Part shown: positions 1-7,597 of the stretch, piece after piece
How the letters are laid out: the number at the start of each line of letters is the position of its first letter
How positions within the stretch are numbered: the stretch's first letter is position 1
From: Microcystis aeruginosa W13-11
GTDB lineage: Bacteria; Cyanobacteriota; Cyanobacteriia; Cyanobacteriales; Microcystaceae
Length of the DNA: 24,921 bases
NCBI GenBank assembly: GCA_009995705.1
Contig: JAADBR010000049.1
Span: forward strand, 1 to 24,921
Direction: 5' to 3'
Notes under the pieces: model-generated
Databases searched by the model: none
Told to the model about the DNA's origin: nothing
Seen by the model: the letters and a program-made list of their open reading frames with translations, nothing else
Program-made: the position numbers and the translations under genes

Positions 1-191
1 CCGAAAAAGCGGAGAAGGGTTTATCAGGATTCGTACCTGTAAAAACTCGATGGGTGATTGAAAGAAGTAATTCTTGGATGGAACGCTGCAAATCTTTAGT
101 CAAAAATTTTGAGCCTACTTTACAGCACTCCACTACCAAAATTTATCTCTGTTTTCTTCGACTTCTACTACGACGATTAGCTGTATCCTAA
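1..191 (+). CDS. IS5-type transposase, C-terminal fragment (partial at window edge)
   Basis: An open frame enters at the left edge (first full codon at base 3) and stops at TAA 189-191, giving 62 visible residues. It contains RWVIERSNSW, the region carrying the catalytic Glu of IS5/IS4-superfamily DDE transposases, followed by WMERCKSLVKNFE and an LRLLLRRLA end, the usual C-terminal helix of IS427-like IS5 members. I see no stop or shift in the visible part. Whether the whole copy is intact cannot be judged because the N-terminus and the first two catalytic Asp residues lie outside the window. The IS family is from motif recognition; the subgroup is less certain. Confidence 0.75.
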   Translation, partial: EKAEKGLSGFVPVKTRWVIERSNSWMERCKSLVKNFEPTLQHSTTKIYLCFLRLLLRRLAVS

Positions 192-206
192 GATACCAAA
201 TAGGTT

Positions 207-275
207 CTATAGCACAATAAAAGTTAAGTTAACAAGCTATAGTTTAAAAAGCCGTCCTAAAAGGACGGGGCTTTA
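207..275. repeat. Inverted repeat and GC-rich hairpin beyond the IS5-type element
   Basis: CTATAGC at 207-213 is matched by GCTATAG at 236-242. Directly after it is a hairpin, AAAGCCGTCC (248-257), loop TAAAA, then GGACGGGGCTTT (263-274), with two unpaired G. It is followed by no T-run. Hairpins of this look (GTCC...GGAC next to CCCG/GGGG) occur at the ends of IS200/IS605-type elements in cyanobacteria, so this may be a solo IS end. It could also end transcription from the transposase. Confidence 0.5.
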
Positions 276-365
276 ACCCAAAATTTCGGTAAATTTTAGT
301 CAAACATTTGATTTACTTAGTTTCTAATCCTCTTTTTAGGTAGGAGAATTGTCAGAGCCTTTCTC

Positions 366-420
366 TTGCCTATTGCCTATTGCCTATTGCCTTCAGAAAC
401 TGATAACTGATAACTGATTA
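366..420. repeat. Two heptamer tandem repeats (TTGCCTA and CTGATAA types) touching the spoIID-like stop
   Basis: TTGCCTA is repeated about four times at 366-392 and is followed by ACTGATAACTGATAACTGATTA at about 399-420. The last unit, CTGATTA, supplies the stop codon (TTA at 418-420 on the plus strand, TAA on the minus) of the SpoIID-domain gene. These resemble the cyanobacterial short tandemly repeated repetitive sequences with seven-base units. Related units occur at 7571-7588, 11522-11562, 15393-15408 and 22252-22280. Confidence 0.8.
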
Positions 421-2016
421 ATTTCCTCGCCAAAAGATAATCGAATTATTGAGAGGTTGAATGGTAGTGCCGGGATAATAGAAAGCGAGAATTTGTTCGG
501 GAGACCAACCCAAACGGGCTAAATTATAGGAACCAAATTGACTTAATCCCACCCCGTGGCCGAAACCGCCACCAATAAAGTTATAACCCTGGATCTGTCG
601 ATTGGTATCGTAGATAGGATCGATGTAGAATAGGGTACTGCGAGGCGGTCCAAAAGCGCTTCGCACCTCATTTTTATGCAGTTCCAAAATCCCCTTATCG
701 GTTTGAATAGTCATAGTCAGAATCCGACCGGAAGGAGAGCGCTTAGTCACTTCCATCCATTGGATTTTCTGGAGGTCGGCAAGGGGATGTTTTCGCCGTG
801 TTAGATAGGTTTCTAGGTCTTGACTCAAATCGGCTAAAGAAGCTTGTTTTTGCCAGCGAAAAACCCGTCGTCCCGTCTCATTAAAACCATCTTTAAGATT
901 AATAAACTGGCGAAAAGTTGTCTCATTAGCGAGGGATTGTTTCGACAGATCCCAGACTCGATTAGGGGAGTCCACCACTGCCCGGAGATAAGGTCTTTCT
1001 TCCCCATCCCACACATCACTAAAGAGGGCAGTTATTCCACCGGTGGTGGAGGAATAAAGGGCATCCACTAACTCATTTTGGTAGGTTAAAACCAGGCCTT
1101 GAGTGGCTGCGATCGCTTGATCAGCCCGGGGATTAGTTCCCGTCAATCCATAATAAACTTGACAATGAGTATCGGCACAGAGTTCGTAATTATCGGCTTG
1201 AAAACGGCGGAGATTGCGGAGGGCGTAGGTGCGGGCGATAATAGTTTGGGACCGGGTGGCACTTTCTGGGGCATCATGACCGATTTCGTGGGGTACAACC
1301 CCGCGCAGGTAGGTTTCGAGGGGAACGTTATTAACTAGGGTAAAAGTGCCGTAGGCGTTGGGCTGTAGGCGCATAGTCCCACCGTACAAACGTACCTGAT
1401 CGGGGCTATGGGTGACTTGAATCAGGTTTTTTTGGCTCTCGATTTCCAATTCTTTGGGAAAATAGCGCACCCCGTTGATTTGGAAAGAAACTTGCGGCTT
1501 TTCTTTGAGTAAAACACTATTAATATAGGGTTGATTGTAGCCTTTGGCTTGCAAACTGGTCAGCAACCAATGTCGCACTAGGGGATTTTCATAAACTTCT
1601 CGCTTTGCCCAAACCTGCCAGCGTCCGGGTTGGGTGATTTCCACTTTAATGCCCATTTTTGCCCAATTTTTGGCGCTATTTTCGGCGGTTTCAAAGGTGG
1701 CGTGGTCGCTCAAAATGACTTTTTCTTGGAGGATGGGAGAAGCGAGGGGACGGGGAATAACTTCTAATTGTAGGCGATTGGTTTGCAGGGTTTGGGGTTG
1801 GCCATCTTCTCCCACCATGCGGAGGGTGAGATTATCATTACTGGTACTGCTCAGGGTTAATTTTTCCTTAGCTTCATCGCCAAAACGTTGGACAATGCCC
1901 ACTCTCAGAAGCACATCCTTGGCCATAGCTGCAGGAATTAGGGTTAAACTGAGCAAGATCGCCGCAGTTATGGAACCGATGCTAATTATTGGTTTTTTTT
2001 CCTTGATTTTTAGCAT
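418..2016 (-). CDS. SpoIID/LytB domain-containing exported protein
   Basis: The 532-residue product has a basic start and hydrophobic segment (residues 12-32, ending AMA), a likely signal peptide. The SpoIID core runs from about residue 205 to the end: VPLETYLRGVVPHEIG (231-246, including the conserved Glu), SQTIIARTYAL (256-266), DTHCQVYYG (282-290), and the terminal GGGFGHGVGLSQFG (482-495). In Bacillus SpoIID is a lytic transglycosylase acting on peptidoglycan stripped of stem peptides; in non-sporulating cyanobacteria a cell-wall amidase enhancer or glycan-cleaving role is inferred only. Residues 33-200 are a cyanobacterial-type extension I cannot assign. It stands alone, 125 bases downstream of the next minus-strand gene, and its stop lies in a heptamer repeat. 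Confidence 0.9.
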   Translation of the reverse strand: MLKIKEKKPIISIGSITAAILLSLTLIPAAMAKDVLLRVGIVQRFGDEAKEKLTLSSTSNDNLTLRMVGEDGQPQTLQTNRLQLEVIPRPLASPILQEKVILSDHATFETAENSAKNWAKMGIKVEITQPGRWQVWAKREVYENPLVRHWLLTSLQAKGYNQPYINSVLLKEKPQVSFQINGVRYFPKELEIESQKNLIQVTHSPDQVRLYGGTMRLQPNAYGTFTLVNNVPLETYLRGVVPHEIGHDAPESATRSQTIIARTYALRNLRRFQADNYELCADTHCQVYYGLTGTNPRADQAIAATQGLVLTYQNELVDALYSSTTGGITALFSDVWDGEERPYLRAVVDSPNRVWDLSKQSLANETTFRQFINLKDGFNETGRRVFRWQKQASLADLSQDLETYLTRRKHPLADLQKIQWMEVTKRSPSGRILTMTIQTDKGILELHKNEVRSAFGPPRSTLFYIDPIYDTNRQIQGYNFIGGGFGHGVGLSQFGSYNLARLGWSPEQILAFYYPGTTIQPLNNSIIFWRGN

Positions 2017-2082
2017 AAAGTCAAGTATTTGTTAATAAGTTTTCATAAAATTTGAGTATATTCAGAGATTATAGCAGCAAGC

Positions 2083-2136
2083 CGTTAGGGAAATGGGGAA
2101 TTTCAGCTAAAACCCTAAAACCCCAACACTCAACAA
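2083..2136 (+). repeat. Dispersed repeat, copy 1
   Basis: The stretch starting GTTAGGGAAATGGGGAATTT and continuing TCAGCTAAAACCCTAAAACC resembles the reverse complement of 18895-18952 (same order: GTTAGGGA, AATTTCA-CTAA, ACCC-AAAACCC, ACACCC). It fills the spacer between two minus-strand genes. Identity is partial, so this is an old repeat. Confidence 0.55.
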
Positions 2137-2141
2137 AGCAT

Positions 2142-3191
2142 CTAACTTTCCCCATCGCTGATAATGCGTAAACGTACCGTTTTTTGCCCACCCTCATCCA
2201 GTTCTACTTCGATCACTTCACTGGTTAAACTTTCCAAACAGGTTAACATCGATCGCAGATGGGGATTACTTGCTCCCGTATCCACATAGAGGCGATCGGA
2301 CAAACTACCCAAACGTTTCCAAGTAGTATAAAGTTTAGCTACGGCTTGCTCTAATTGTGTGGCTTGTTTAACCAGATCCGCCGCCGTATTTAGACAATCG
2401 ACGCGCAAAGCTTCTTCTAGAGCCATCTCAATATCTAAATTACCCCGTCTGAGAGTCTGCACTTGGGCCGCCGCGTCGAGATATTTGGCTAAACTGCGTG
2501 CTTCCGAGGTGATTAATTTTACCGTATCTACATCGGGATTAGCGGCGATTTCTTGACGGAGAGTGTCGATATGAGTATCGGGTAACTTTTCTAATTCTTT
2601 CACTAGGGGAGCGAGATGACGCGCCGGTAAACTACCATCGCTGGCTTTTTCCTTCACCTCATCAGGTAGTAATTCTGAACTCATCGCCGTCCATTCATCG
2701 GCCAATTGCTTCACCTCTCGACGGGTAATTCTCTCCCCTTGTCGGGCTGCATCACTGACTAATTTTTGAATTTCGGGGGCAGATTTGGCCGTTTCTACGA
2801 AGGCCCGTTTACTAAAATTATTGATACTATCGGGATCCAGTTGTCCTTCTGCGAGGAGAGTATCGGCACTATTAGCCAATTGAATCAGAGCATAAGCTTG
2901 ACTTTTAGTGATTTCTCGCTGTTTTAACCAGTTTAAAAAGCCCGTACCGCGACTATCACCGCCTTGCTTCTCCCGGTCGCGAATAGCTCGCAAAATTCGC
3001 CCTCGCCAGATTTCCGTTTGCAAATCAAAGCGATCGCAGACTTTCCAAAAAGAATCCAGTTGCTGCTGAAAATCATGATCTTGGATAGTTTCATCTTCGG
3101 GATCCGGCAGTTGAAAGTTAAACTCTAGAGGCGTTTCAAAGGCATCAATGATCGCGGAGGTGTCGGAGGGGAACGTTGCAGCATCAACCAT
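2142..3191 (-). CDS. Conserved cyanobacterial hypothetical protein, helical, DUF3102-like N-terminal part
   Basis: The 349-residue product has no signal peptide or membrane segment and is mostly charged, predicted helical sequence. Residues of the type IWRGRILRAIRD...GFLNWLKQREITKSQAYALIQLA (about 60-105) resemble the pattern seen in DUF3102 and ParB/KorB-like helix-turn-helix regions: a short repeat with a W-L turn, then a Ser-x-Ala-Tyr recognition-like helix. That suggests, but does not prove, DNA binding. The C-terminal 50 residues end in an alternating, beta-like segment (EVIEVELDEGGQKTVRLRII). It lies 126 bases downstream of the PP2C gene on the same strand. A weak promoter-like pair is visible upstream (CGACAA at 3249-3254 and ATCTTA at 3225-3230 on the plus strand, 18-base spacing). 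Function unknown. Confidence 0.8.
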   Translation of the reverse strand: MVDAATFPSDTSAIIDAFETPLEFNFQLPDPEDETIQDHDFQQQLDSFWKVCDRFDLQTEIWRGRILRAIRDREKQGGDSRGTGFLNWLKQREITKSQAYALIQLANSADTLLAEGQLDPDSINNFSKRAFVETAKSAPEIQKLVSDAARQGERITRREVKQLADEWTAMSSELLPDEVKEKASDGSLPARHLAPLVKELEKLPDTHIDTLRQEIAANPDVDTVKLITSEARSLAKYLDAAAQVQTLRRGNLDIEMALEEALRVDCLNTAADLVKQATQLEQAVAKLYTTWKRLGSLSDRLYVDTGASNPHLRSMLTCLESLTSEVIEVELDEGGQKTVRLRIISDGES

Positions 3192-3276
3192 ATATGATAG
3201 ACTCGGCAGTTAATCAGGCATTTTATCTTAACTCGCTCAGGCAACCCCCGACAAGCCGATTAATTGTCAGGTAAAA

Positions 3277-3321
3277 CCCCACACCCTGTTCCCACGAACA
3301 ACTTTTTGCCGCAAACCCTAG
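3277..3321 (-). repeat. Dispersed repeat (AGGGTTTGC type), copy 1, overlapping a stop codon
   Basis: Read on the minus strand this begins CTAGGGTTTGCGGCAAAAAG and ends CAGGGTGTGGGG. It matches 5408-5452 on the plus strand (TTAGGGTTTGCTGAAAAAG...AGGGTGTGGGG) with small gaps. The first bases of the repeat include the TAG stop codon (3318-3320) of the PP2C gene. Confidence 0.6.
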
Positions 3322-5282
3322 TTAGGAGAAGCATTGGGGGGACTCGGACCGGTGACGGGTGCGGGAGGTGTCGTCCCGGTCGTGGGACTGGTGACGGGTG
3401 CGGGAGAAATCGATGGATTGGGAGCGGGATGACGACCCAAGAATTGCCAAGCGATCGCAGCCAGCAAACCGAGAACACCGATAGCGATCGCCAGCCTCGG
3501 GGGTGAAACGCTAGTGAGCGCGGGGGGAAAAGTACGACTAGAAACCGAAGAAGATGCAGGGGGGGGAGTGGGTATTGCCGTCACCACTTTTTCTCCGGGG
3601 TCGGTGTCCCCGTTGTGATCAAAATCTTGGTCATTAAGATGGGGAATAAGAATAATTCGTTCTTTGACCTCAGCATAAACTAAAGGCGTGACAGGTTCAG
3701 CCGCAGGAACTACCCGACAATAAACTAGGGCGATGGTGGAGTTATCGTGACCGTTTTTCTGGTTAGCTAGTTGTAATAAACTTTCCCCCACGGCCGTCAC
3801 GGTTTTCTCTCCTCGCAAAAGGGGCAGAATTTCACTGTCCCAGTATTGTTCTACCCGATCATAATCACTTAAACCATCGGAACAGAGGAGAAAAACACAA
3901 TCTTGATCAACAATCAACCTCTGAACAGTGGGATGGAGATTAGTGGCGCTACCCATGCCCAAAGCTTGCACCAAAGCGCCCGCGTTGGGATACTGTATGG
4001 CATCACGATAGAGGAGATAGCCTAATTTCACTTCCCTAGAAGCGAGATCATCATCTACCGTCACTTGATGACAACCCTGGGGGGTAATCCAATAGATACG
4101 GGAATCCCCCACATGGGCTGCGTACATTTCCTGAGCATGGCCAAAGGCCATAACTAGAGTAGTACCCATGCGCTGGCGATCTTGTCTTGACTCCTGATCG
4201 TTGCGTTGACTGATCAGATCATTGGTGACACGAATCGCCCGTTCGAGGACAAGACTGTAACTATCGGGATAGAATTCCCTATCAGTGGTGGGACTGGGAT
4301 TAATTTCCCTAGGCAGGGTTTCGATCGCCAATTGAGCAGCGATTTCGCCCCCTTCCTGACCACCGATGCCATCACAGACAATCGCCAGGGGATTTTGACC
4401 ATTAGACAGGGTTATGGCCTGATTAGCTGGGGGATAACAGCCATCCTCGTTGTGTTCCCGCAGCGGACCGGTATCGGTGCAGGTGAAAATCTCATAGCTG
4501 CGCTCTTGACCCGCACCGTAGTGCTGTAGTGCATAATCGAGAATAGCGATCAGGGATTCTGGGCGATCGAGATCACCGGATTCTAGTTCTTGGGTTAGGG
4601 ATGTGAGAAAATCTTGAATATTAGCGGCTGCCGTCGGGATCAGACCGGTCCAGAAAGCTCCTAAATCTTTTAAATTGGGAGCAGTGGCCTCATCTTTGCT
4701 TAATTCTAGCAATTGCAGCAGCTGATTATTCACTCTCGTCAGAAAAGGGTTAAGCAGACTAGAAACCACAGCTTTTTTCTGGAGGGGATGCCAGAGTTTG
4801 GCCGTTTGCCATAACCAGTGAATTTGTCTTAAATCGGAAGCTTGCGACCAAACTTCGGCTAGAGTAGGCAATAGTTCTGGATATATTAATTCTCCCGTTT
4901 CATCGAGGGGAATATTGCCGTATTCTAACAGCCAGATGTCCATATTTAAGCGTTCTTCGGGACTGGGAATATAGCCATAGACTTGGGGAATATGGAGATG
5001 GAATGGTAACAATTTTAGGTAGAGGGAGAGCCAGCTAGGAGGTTCTTCTGGTGCTTGGGGTGCTTGCGCGGGTTTAGTATCAACAACAATTTGTGGTTGT
5101 TTGACCAAATAACGATTATCAATTAGCGCACCAATACGATAATAGGTTCTCACCCAATCACCCATCATCCATAAATAGCGCTTAACTAAAGGAGTACCGC
5201 ACTTTTCACAGAATCTATTAGTGAGAGCGTTCGGGGATAGACAAGTTAGATTTTGACATTGGAGGGTTGTCAGGGAGTCCAT
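3318..5282 (-). CDS. PP2C-type Ser/Thr protein phosphatase with N-terminal zinc ribbon and C-terminal membrane anchor
   Basis: The 654-residue protein starts with a four-cysteine zinc ribbon (C9, C14, C25, C28). It continues with a helical region (about 80-255) of unknown role, then a PP2C (PPM) domain at about 263-525: REHNED (275-280), VCDGIGG (302-308, metal-binding D304), GTTLV (373-377), HVGDSR (390-395), CSDGLSD (467-473, D469), and GHDNST (511-516, D513). All core metal-binding positions appear present, so the enzyme should be active. A Pro/Ser/Thr-rich linker precedes one membrane helix (about 596-616, IAIGVLGLLAAIAWQFL) and a Pro/Thr/Ser-rich tail built from two near-identical coding repeats (3350-3366 and 3390-3406). 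Membrane attachment with the catalytic domain in the cytoplasm is inferred. The start is preceded by TAGGAG at about 12 bases. The substrate is unknown. Confidence 0.92.
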   Translation of the reverse strand: MDSLTTLQCQNLTCLSPNALTNRFCEKCGTPLVKRYLWMMGDWVRTYYRIGALIDNRYLVKQPQIVVDTKPAQAPQAPEEPPSWLSLYLKLLPFHLHIPQVYGYIPSPEERLNMDIWLLEYGNIPLDETGELIYPELLPTLAEVWSQASDLRQIHWLWQTAKLWHPLQKKAVVSSLLNPFLTRVNNQLLQLLELSKDEATAPNLKDLGAFWTGLIPTAAANIQDFLTSLTQELESGDLDRPESLIAILDYALQHYGAGQERSYEIFTCTDTGPLREHNEDGCYPPANQAITLSNGQNPLAIVCDGIGGQEGGEIAAQLAIETLPREINPSPTTDREFYPDSYSLVLERAIRVTNDLISQRNDQESRQDRQRMGTTLVMAFGHAQEMYAAHVGDSRIYWITPQGCHQVTVDDDLASREVKLGYLLYRDAIQYPNAGALVQALGMGSATNLHPTVQRLIVDQDCVFLLCSDGLSDYDRVEQYWDSEILPLLRGEKTVTAVGESLLQLANQKNGHDNSTIALVYCRVVPAAEPVTPLVYAEVKERIILIPHLNDQDFDHNGDTDPGEKVVTAIPTPPPASSSVSSRTFPPALTSVSPPRLAIAIGVLGLLAAIAWQFLGRHPAPNPSISPAPVTSPTTGTTPPAPVTGPSPPNASPN

Positions 5283-5407
5283 GAAAACTGCTTACTCCTA
5301 AAGCGCGGTTAGTGTAGGTTACTAAAATAGCGTGTTTTTGCCACGTTGACTGCCAGTGTATTCCAGTGTTTCCCAAATTTTAACCTTTGTCGCTCGATCG
5401 ACAATAA

Positions 5408-5487
5408 TTAGGGTTTGCTGAAAAAGTTTTTCCTAGGGTGTGGGGTGTGGGGAGAATAAATAAAATAATCTCTTGTCTCCTGACTCC
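5408..5487 (+). repeat. Dispersed repeat (AGGGTTTGC type), copy 2, with GGGTGTG heptamers
   Basis: TTAGGGTTTGCTGAAAAAG is followed by TAGGGTGTGGGGTGTGGGG and by a CTCCTGACTCCTAAC stretch. The first 45 bases pair with the repeat at 3277-3321. The GGGTGTG units recur at 18907-18915 and 22193-22212. It lies downstream of the GNAT gene and upstream of the PP2C gene. Confidence 0.6.
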
Positions 5488-5496
5488 TAACAGTTT

Positions 5497-5952
5497 CTAA
5501 ATATTTTTCCACATCAGCAAAGAGCGAGTTTGAAAGCCGAGATTTTGGTAGAGATTGAGAGCATTGTCGTTATTGATGAAGACCTGTAAACCGATGCGGG
5601 TTTGTCCGCGACTTTTTGCCCAATCCTTAGCTCGATCGATTAGTGCGGTGGCGATACCTTGGCGACGATGCTGGGGAGCGACGTAAATTAGGAAAATATG
5701 ACCATAGCGATCGCCTGTCACCTGATCGACGGCGCTCCCCATCCAGAGACAAGCGATCGCCGTTTGTTCTCCTTCGACGATCCACAGGGGAGTATCGAGG
5801 CCAAAAAACTGTCTGACTGTATCAGCTAGATGGGAGAGGTTTTTTTGTTCGGGAAAAAATTCTTGATAGCTGCGGGTGAGAAAATTAATGAGTAGATAGC
5901 GATCGCGCATTTTGCCCAGTCGCAGCTGATAATTTTCGGGAAGGTTAGCCAT
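5497..5952 (-). CDS. GNAT-family N-acetyltransferase
   Basis: The 151-residue product is the usual single-domain GNAT length. Motif A, the acetyl-CoA pyrophosphate loop, is HRRQGIATALI at about residues 95-105, followed by WAKSRG, then LQVFINNDNALNLYQNLGF (about 122-140), the typical motif B region placing Asn and Tyr at the active site. The preceding strand HIFLIYVAP fits beta-4. The acceptor substrate cannot be told from sequence. Its ATG overlaps the end of the upstream small membrane-protein gene by 8 bases, so the two are probably translated as a coupled pair. Confidence 0.9.
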   Translation of the reverse strand: MANLPENYQLRLGKMRDRYLLINFLTRSYQEFFPEQKNLSHLADTVRQFFGLDTPLWIVEGEQTAIACLWMGSAVDQVTGDRYGHIFLIYVAPQHRRQGIATALIDRAKDWAKSRGQTRIGLQVFINNDNALNLYQNLGFQTRSLLMWKNI

Positions 5953-6109
5953 GCCAAGGATAAGAGAAAATTATGCCTAGGGATGGCTCGATCGGAGCAG
6001 GTGCCGCTAAATCTGCTGGTAAAAAAATCCGGATGCCGGTGGCAACCAAAGCAACTAAAAACACTAAGATAGTCAGGAACGGGGCGATGTATTGCCTAAA
6101 AAAAGCCAT
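5945..6109 (-). CDS. Small single-pass membrane protein (54 residues)
   Basis: ATG at 6109 to TAA at 5945 encodes MAFFRQYIAPFLTILVFLVA (first 20 residues) and continues with a hydrophobic stretch to about residue 31, then a Pro/Ala-rich segment ending SYPWHG. A single membrane helix at about residues 9-30 is clear. A GAGG ribosome-binding site lies 10 bases upstream, and the stop overlaps the start of the GNAT gene by 8 bases (5945-5952), which supports translation. I recognise the layout as a small cyanobacterial membrane protein but cannot give a function. A role linked to the acetyltransferase is possible from coupling only. Confidence 0.7.
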   Translation of the reverse strand: MAFFRQYIAPFLTILVFLVALVATGIRIFLPADLAAPAPIEPSLGIIFSYPWHG

Positions 6110-6191
6110 AATTATTTGACCTCTAAACTGCTGTTCCTTCTATTTTAGGGATTGCCAGTTAAGATATCAGCAATTAAAAAAAAATTCGCCC

Positions 6192-6217
6192 AAAAAAAGT
6201 GACCGGCATACCGATCA
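6192..6217 (-). terminator. Rho-independent terminator of the 53-residue gene
   Basis: On the minus strand GTGATCGG, loop TATG, CCGGTCAC form an 8-bp stem with one G-U pair, followed directly by seven T residues. It lies 43 bases past the stop of the small gene at 6260 and fits its transcript end. Confidence 0.8.
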
Positions 6218-6259
6218 CTAGAAACCGACAACTAGACTATGACCAAACACCGATTAAAT

Positions 6260-6421
6260 CTAACGAAGGTGCAAATAGGCCGCCTCTGCTTCCAATTGAC
6301 GTACTAAAGCTTCATTTCCCTGCGCTCTAGCCACTTCCAGTCGGTGTTGTAAATTTCTGCGGAGTGTTTCCCTATGAGCGACGGCGGCTTGTGTTAGGAC
6401 TTGCTGACGATTTTTGTTCAT
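6260..6421 (-). CDS. Small charged helical protein (53 residues), cyanobacterial
   Basis: ATG at 6421 to TAG at 6260 encodes MNKNRQQVLTQAAVAHRETL (residues 1-20), then RRNLQHRLEVARAQGNEALV and RQLEAEAAYLHLR. It is an amphipathic, Arg/Gln/Glu/Ala-rich sequence, probably one or two helices, with no membrane segment. The heptad-like spacing of Leu suggests self-association or binding to a partner. A strong terminator follows at 6192-6217, and a TATGAT -10-like hexamer lies about 45 bases upstream of the start. These signals on both sides support a real monocistronic gene. Similar short proteins exist in cyanobacteria to my memory, without assigned function. Confidence 0.75.
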   Translation of the reverse strand: MNKNRQQVLTQAAVAHRETLRRNLQHRLEVARAQGNEALVRQLEAEAAYLHLR

Positions 6422-6555
6422 GATGGACAGACTTTTGAGCGACTTAACTTATCTTGTATCTAAATCATAACATTCTCCTCGGTAAACTGTATCTTTAGTT
6501 ACTGAATTTGACGTTAAGATTTATTAACGGTTTTGGCAACCCTAGGGACAAGTCA

Positions 6556-7353
6556 ATGACGGAACAGGCACTAATAACCCTTACTAGCGATTTTGGACTA
6601 CAGGACGGTTATGTAGGCATTATCAAGGGAGTAATCGCGGGAATTGCCCCTCATGCTCGCACGATCGATCTGAATCATCAAATTTCGCCCCAAGACCTTT
6701 ACACTGCTCGTTTTATCCTCCTCAATGCCTATCAATATTTTCCCCAAGGCACTATTCATCTGGCAGTTATAGATCCGGGGGTGGGAAGCAAAAGACGCGG
6801 GGTAGGGATTCGTTTTGCTGGTGGTTATTTAGTCGGGCCAGATAATGGTTTATTTAGTGGCATTTTAAGCCAATCTCCCGCTATATCTGCCGTTAATCTC
6901 AATAATTTTTTCTATTGGCGCACTCCTAACCCTAGCACTACTTTTCACGGTCGTGATATTTTTGCTGCTGTGGCCGCTTATTTGGCCCGGGGAGTACCCC
7001 TAGAAATGTTAGGTGAGATTATTGATCCCGATAGCTTGCAACAGTTAGCGATCGCTGTTCCGCAAATCGAGGAAGATAAAATTAGGGGTCAAATTCAATA
7101 TATCGACATTTTTGGCAATTTAATCAGCAATATTCCCGATTATCTCCTAGAGGGAAAAAATTGGTCAGTGCAGTTGGGTCCAAAAATTATCCCCGCAAAA
7201 AACACCTACAGTGATGTTCCTTCGGGGGAAATAGTCGCTTTTATCGGTAGTCACGGGGGGTTAGAAATTGCCGTCAATAGTGGTAGCGCCCAAAAGCAAT
7301 TACACCTAAATATTGGCGATGCGATCGAGGTTAGAATAGATAGGACTCAGTGA
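6556..7353 (+). CDS. SAM hydrolase / SAM hydroxide adenosyltransferase family protein (DUF62)
   Basis: The family splits S-adenosylmethionine to adenosine and methionine using activated water, and is related to the SAM fluorinase and chlorinase enzymes. ALITLTSDFGLQDGYVGIIKG at the N-terminus, IDLNHQI, VIDPGVGSKRRGVG (the Asp and Arg of the Asp-Arg-His triad) and FHGRDIFAAVAAYLARG (the His) are all seen. The C-terminal domain begins at about residue 165 (YIDIFGNLISNI). I chose ATG at 6556 (265 residues) over TTG 6508 because AGGGA lies 7 bases upstream and because the family begins just before the TSDFG motif. The physiological role in cyanobacteria is unclear. Its TGA stop is part of a CAGTGATCACTGATCAG repeat. 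Confidence 0.92.
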   Translation: MTEQALITLTSDFGLQDGYVGIIKGVIAGIAPHARTIDLNHQISPQDLYTARFILLNAYQYFPQGTIHLAVIDPGVGSKRRGVGIRFAGGYLVGPDNGLFSGILSQSPAISAVNLNNFFYWRTPNPSTTFHGRDIFAAVAAYLARGVPLEMLGEIIDPDSLQQLAIAVPQIEEDKIRGQIQYIDIFGNLISNIPDYLLEGKNWSVQLGPKIIPAKNTYSDVPSGEIVAFIGSHGGLEIAVNSGSAQKQLHLNIGDAIEVRIDRTQ

Positions 7354-7597
7354 TCACTGATCAGATTTGAGTTTTAAGGGTTATTTATTACTTGATATGG
7401 TTTGATCGGGGGGCATAAATCAACCAAATCCTTATTTGGCAAGAGACTTAATTGATTAGTTCGTTCTAGATCAAAAACAATTGACAAAAATTGCCTAAGA
7501 TATCTCTCTATAAGGGTTTCATCCCTTATAACCCCCGTCTATTGCATAACACAAACCGAAGAACCGTTTTAAGTTCACTGATAACTGATATGGCCTT
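7354..7597. repeat. Convergent spacer with hairpins and heptamer repeat
   Basis: No gene is seen. The spacer holds CCAAAT-CCTT-ATTTGG (7422-7437), a hairpin TATAAGGG (7509-7516)/CCCTTATA (7523-7530) with loop TTTCAT, and the repeat TTCACTGATAACTGATA (7572-7588) 10 bases beyond the nadC stop. The hairpin without a T-run may still act as a bidirectional terminator between the convergent DUF62 and nadC genes. Confidence 0.5.

Noticed and set aside
844..2035. Plus-strand frames antisense to the SpoIID-type gene
   Set aside because: They follow the codon bias of the opposite strand and carry no domain.
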